NCBI GenBank assembly: GCA_022494885.1
Contig: JAGVSM010004938.1
Span: 1-64,000, forward strand
DNA length: 64,000 nt
Origin: Micrasema longulum
Taxonomy: Eukaryota; Arthropoda; Insecta; Trichoptera; Brachycentridae
Direction of reading: 5' to 3'
The notes beneath the pieces were generated by a model. It worked only from the letters and a program-made list of their open reading frames with translations, did no database searches and had not been told where the DNA came from. How positions within the stretch are numbered: position 1 is the first letter of the stretch; every line of letters begins with the position of its first letter. The translations under genes and the position numbers were made by a program. This document shows positions 62,005-64,000 of the stretch, one piece after another.

Positions 62005-62690
62005 CAGGGTTTTCCAAACTATGCTCCTTAGTGTTCTGCAAAACAATTAAATAGCGAAATATCAGGTTTTTTTTTACAAGTTCAAAGTAATAAGAGTCTA
62101 TAAAATAATTTCTAGTACCTACCTAGTAAAAAAAAAATTCATTGCAACGGTCATTGCATTAGCCACGCCCTTAATACGCCACAGTTCATATTTATTTTGA
62201 ACTTTGTAACCGTTAAAATTTTCATAGAACATCGTCACGAATCTTGACGTCACAAAAGCAATGCCTAATATTTTGCGTTTTTCTAGGGACATATTTTTTT
62301 ACAATTTCTTTTTTTAAGTTATGTATAAAAACATTTCTCTACAATATCCGTATTAATTTTAAAAATTCATTTGATTTTTCTAAATGCATTTCATATATTT
62401 TTATCGGTATTGGTAGTGTGTGATGATGTAATTTCTTTATTATATTCGATAACAACACATTCGCAATTTTTTTCCAAAACTAGTAAAGATGATAACTGGG
62501 TTTGGAATCCATTTTCCGTGACTGATAAAGTAGACTTAAGCGATCGTGATTATGAAAATTTTATTGATTTCATCAGTGTCTCTGATCCGAAACCAAAATA
62601 CTAAGATTTGATGATTTCAAGACGAGCATGTGTCAAACAACCTGTCATTGTTTTACCTCTGTTTTCTACAACGTATTTACGTAAGGTGTG
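62005..62690 (+). mobile_element. hAT remnant (same type as 3.56 kb)
   Basis: The left end is CAGGGTTTTCCAAACTATGC, a hAT-like TIR. At 62484-62604 an open frame reads SKDDNWVWNPFSVTDKVDLS, then DRDYENFIDFISVSDPKPKY-stop. 'W..NPF.......L....E..E.FI.L.SD..LK.KF' is a conserved block of SCAND3/ZBED5-like hAT transposases. The right end is not found and may be cut off by the SINE at 62700. Confidence 0.55.
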
Positions 62691-62699
62691 ATCTTCTAA

Positions 62700-62888
62700 T
62701 TATTTATTTATTTATTTTTGCACCACAACAGGCCAGGAGGCCCCATCACAGTGGTGAATTACATCACAGAACACCCAGGCTTGAGAAAAATCACATTTTT
62801 ATTTTTTTGTGTTCTCACCGGGAATCAAGCCCGGAGCCTTTCGTGTGTGAGTCAAGCGTCTTGACCACTACACCACGGAGGCCGCAAA
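62700..62888 (-). repeat. tRNA-derived SINE-1
   Basis: Minus strand: GCGGCCTCCGTGGTGTAGTG (A box), GGCTCCGGGCTTGATTCCCG (B box with C for T), body CTCAAGCCTGGGTGTTCTGT, and 3' CCTCCTGGCCTGTTGTGGTG CAAAAATAAATAAATAAAT. Its tail is AAAT repeats instead of pure A. Confidence 0.85.
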
Positions 62889-63329
62889 ACAAAGTCAAAG
62901 TGCAGAAATAGGCTCGATGTCGCAACGGATACATGTGAGAATTCAACTCACCAAGTGTCTGATATCAACAAAGTTTGCGATTCAAGAACTCAAGCCATCG
63001 AGAGTTTTATTCACTCATATTTGTAAATGTAAGGGTATATATATTTTTAATTTATTTATTGTTATTTTTTTATTTGGAAAAAACAACTGCTGTTTTATAA
63101 AAAATATAAAATGTAAAAAATATTACATGCATATAGTTAAAGTTTTCCACAAATATTATGAGAGAACGTGTTACACAGTGAAGAGAAAAAAATAATATAT
63201 TACGTATGAAAAGAGAAAAAATGAGCAAAGACAGATGAGAAAATAAATTGGAGGGGTGAAGGAAAGGGATTTTTATAATATAGTTGACCGATTCAAATTT
63301 TGGTATGATAATAACATGAACATATATTT
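62889..63329. other. Unassigned AT-rich DNA
   Basis: A 92-codon ORF (62917-63195) has no motif. Nothing else was recognised. Confidence 0.3.
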
Positions 63330-63870
63330 GTTTATTTTTATTTATTTTTCATATTTATTACAGCAATTTACAATGAATTATTTTTACAACAAATTAATTA
63401 AGTAGTAAAAGTAAACAAATGTATGTTTTATTTTTGCTGGTGGTTCATATAAACTGCCTAACTAGGGATAGCTTCCCCGTTCTAAGGCAGTAAATTATGT
63501 ATTTTATAATAATATGAAACAATCATTACAGTTTTATTATTATGTGTGCTTTTTCAGTCTTAAAAATAAATATAAAATATAAAATTTGAATCGGGTTGTG
63601 GTCCTGTGGCTAGTGTCTCGGACTCACGGACCGAAGGTCCGTGGTTCGAATCCTACTCTACCCCGACTTGATTCCCATTTTTAAATAGTGAGTTATTTAC
63701 AACTCGTTGAAAATGGCCCCTTAAAATTCAATATTTGGGCAAATCATAAGAACGCAAATATTTCTTTAAAAAAAAAAAAAATGGAAACATAAATAATACA
63801 AAATTTCTATATCCTAAGTCATTACTAGTAAAACAAGAAATCAGCTTACGCCCTTCTACATCGGACTACA
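63330..63870 (-). mobile_element. LINE family K 3' end, antisense, with a SINE-2 inserted
   Basis: CATATTTATTACAGCAATTT, AAACTGCCTAACTAGGGATA GCTTCCCCGTTCTAAGGCAG (hairpin about 63455-63491), GCTTTTTCAGTCTTAAAAAT, then the SINE-2, then TTTCTATATCCTAAGTCATT. The SINE-free counterpart is at 47106-47480. Confidence 0.75.
63590..63782 (+). repeat. tRNA-derived SINE-2, full, with poly(A)
   Basis: CGGGTTGTGGTCCTGTGGCT (A box), CTCGGACTCACGGACCGAAG, CCGTGGTTCGAATCCTACTC (B box GGTTCGAATCC), body AGTGAGTTATTTACAACTCG, 3' end ATAAGAACGCAAATATTTC and A14. Its borders are defined by the empty site at 47.4 kb. Confidence 0.88.
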
Positions 63871-64000
63871 AGTTCTTTGATTTCCTCCGACCAATATAGA
63901 TGAAAAATGCAGTCAACACCTTTCTCAGCCTAGCAATCCCACCACATTTCCATGAATCTAGGATAAGGTTATACATCTTCGGGCCTATATAATATTGCTG
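63871..64000. other. Window edge, unassigned
   Basis: No feature was recognised before the window ends. Confidence 0.3.

Noticed and set aside
62917..63195. 92-codon ORF next to a SINE-1
   Set aside because: AT-driven composition at its C-terminus, no recognisable motif, and no splice or promoter context.

Overview
The window is AT-rich eukaryotic DNA made almost entirely of decayed, nested transposable elements. I found no complete host gene, no rRNA, no functional tRNA, no CRISPR array and no bacterial-style operon. The types of repeat present suggest an invertebrate and probably an insect: several non-LTR retrotransposon families with A-rich tandem tails, tRNA-derived SINEs, a P-element-like (THAP) transposon, a mariner, hAT remnants, pogo-like MITEs, solo LTRs and Penelope-like debris. 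The species assignment is inference.

Layout. 0-3.3 kb: LINE 3' ends in both orientations and foldback repeat F. 3.56-4.52 kb: a hAT element with a perfect 8-bp target duplication. 5.4-10.3 kb: SINEs, repeat F and LINE reverse-transcriptase remnants. 10.6-13.3 kb: a composite with roughly 340-bp inverted arms. It encloses three hammerhead-ribozyme-like motifs, the signature of Penelope-like elements. 13.8-14.1 kb: a strong hairpin and a possible Helitron end. 14.6-17.4 kb: a P-element-like transposase pseudogene with recognisable introns and a tandemly duplicated leader. 20-28 kb: repeat Y, LINE pieces, a pogo-like MITE and a SINE-3. 28.6-30.3 kb: a long LINE C-terminus and a 160-bp MITE. 30.5-31.8 kb: a mariner with its TIRs. 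31.9-32.5 kb: a 580-bp palindrome whose two arms both keep a related 55-57 codon ORF. 32.7-38.5 kb: SINEs, LINE ends, two hairpin MITEs and a Penelope endonuclease fragment. 42.1-46.7 kb: a SINE split by a Penelope-derived hairpin, LINE fragments of several clades, and a roughly 390-bp (TTTTA)n tract that is the expanded tail of a LINE. 46.74-46.83 kb: one possible host exon. 49.8-56.3 kb: nested LINEs, a head-to-head LINE pair, a solo LTR and a 142-bp tandem duplication. 57.5-58.3 kb: a second, GC-rich solo LTR. 59.7-64 kb: LINE, hAT and SINE remnants.

How they relate. The SINEs have pol III A/B boxes and would depend on LINE machinery. Most LINE 3' ends carry a short hairpin just upstream of the tandem A-rich tail, a plausible recognition element for their reverse transcriptases. 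Several insertions interrupt other elements, so a relative age order can be read. A likely explanation for the absence of genes is that this is an intergenic block or one very large intron.
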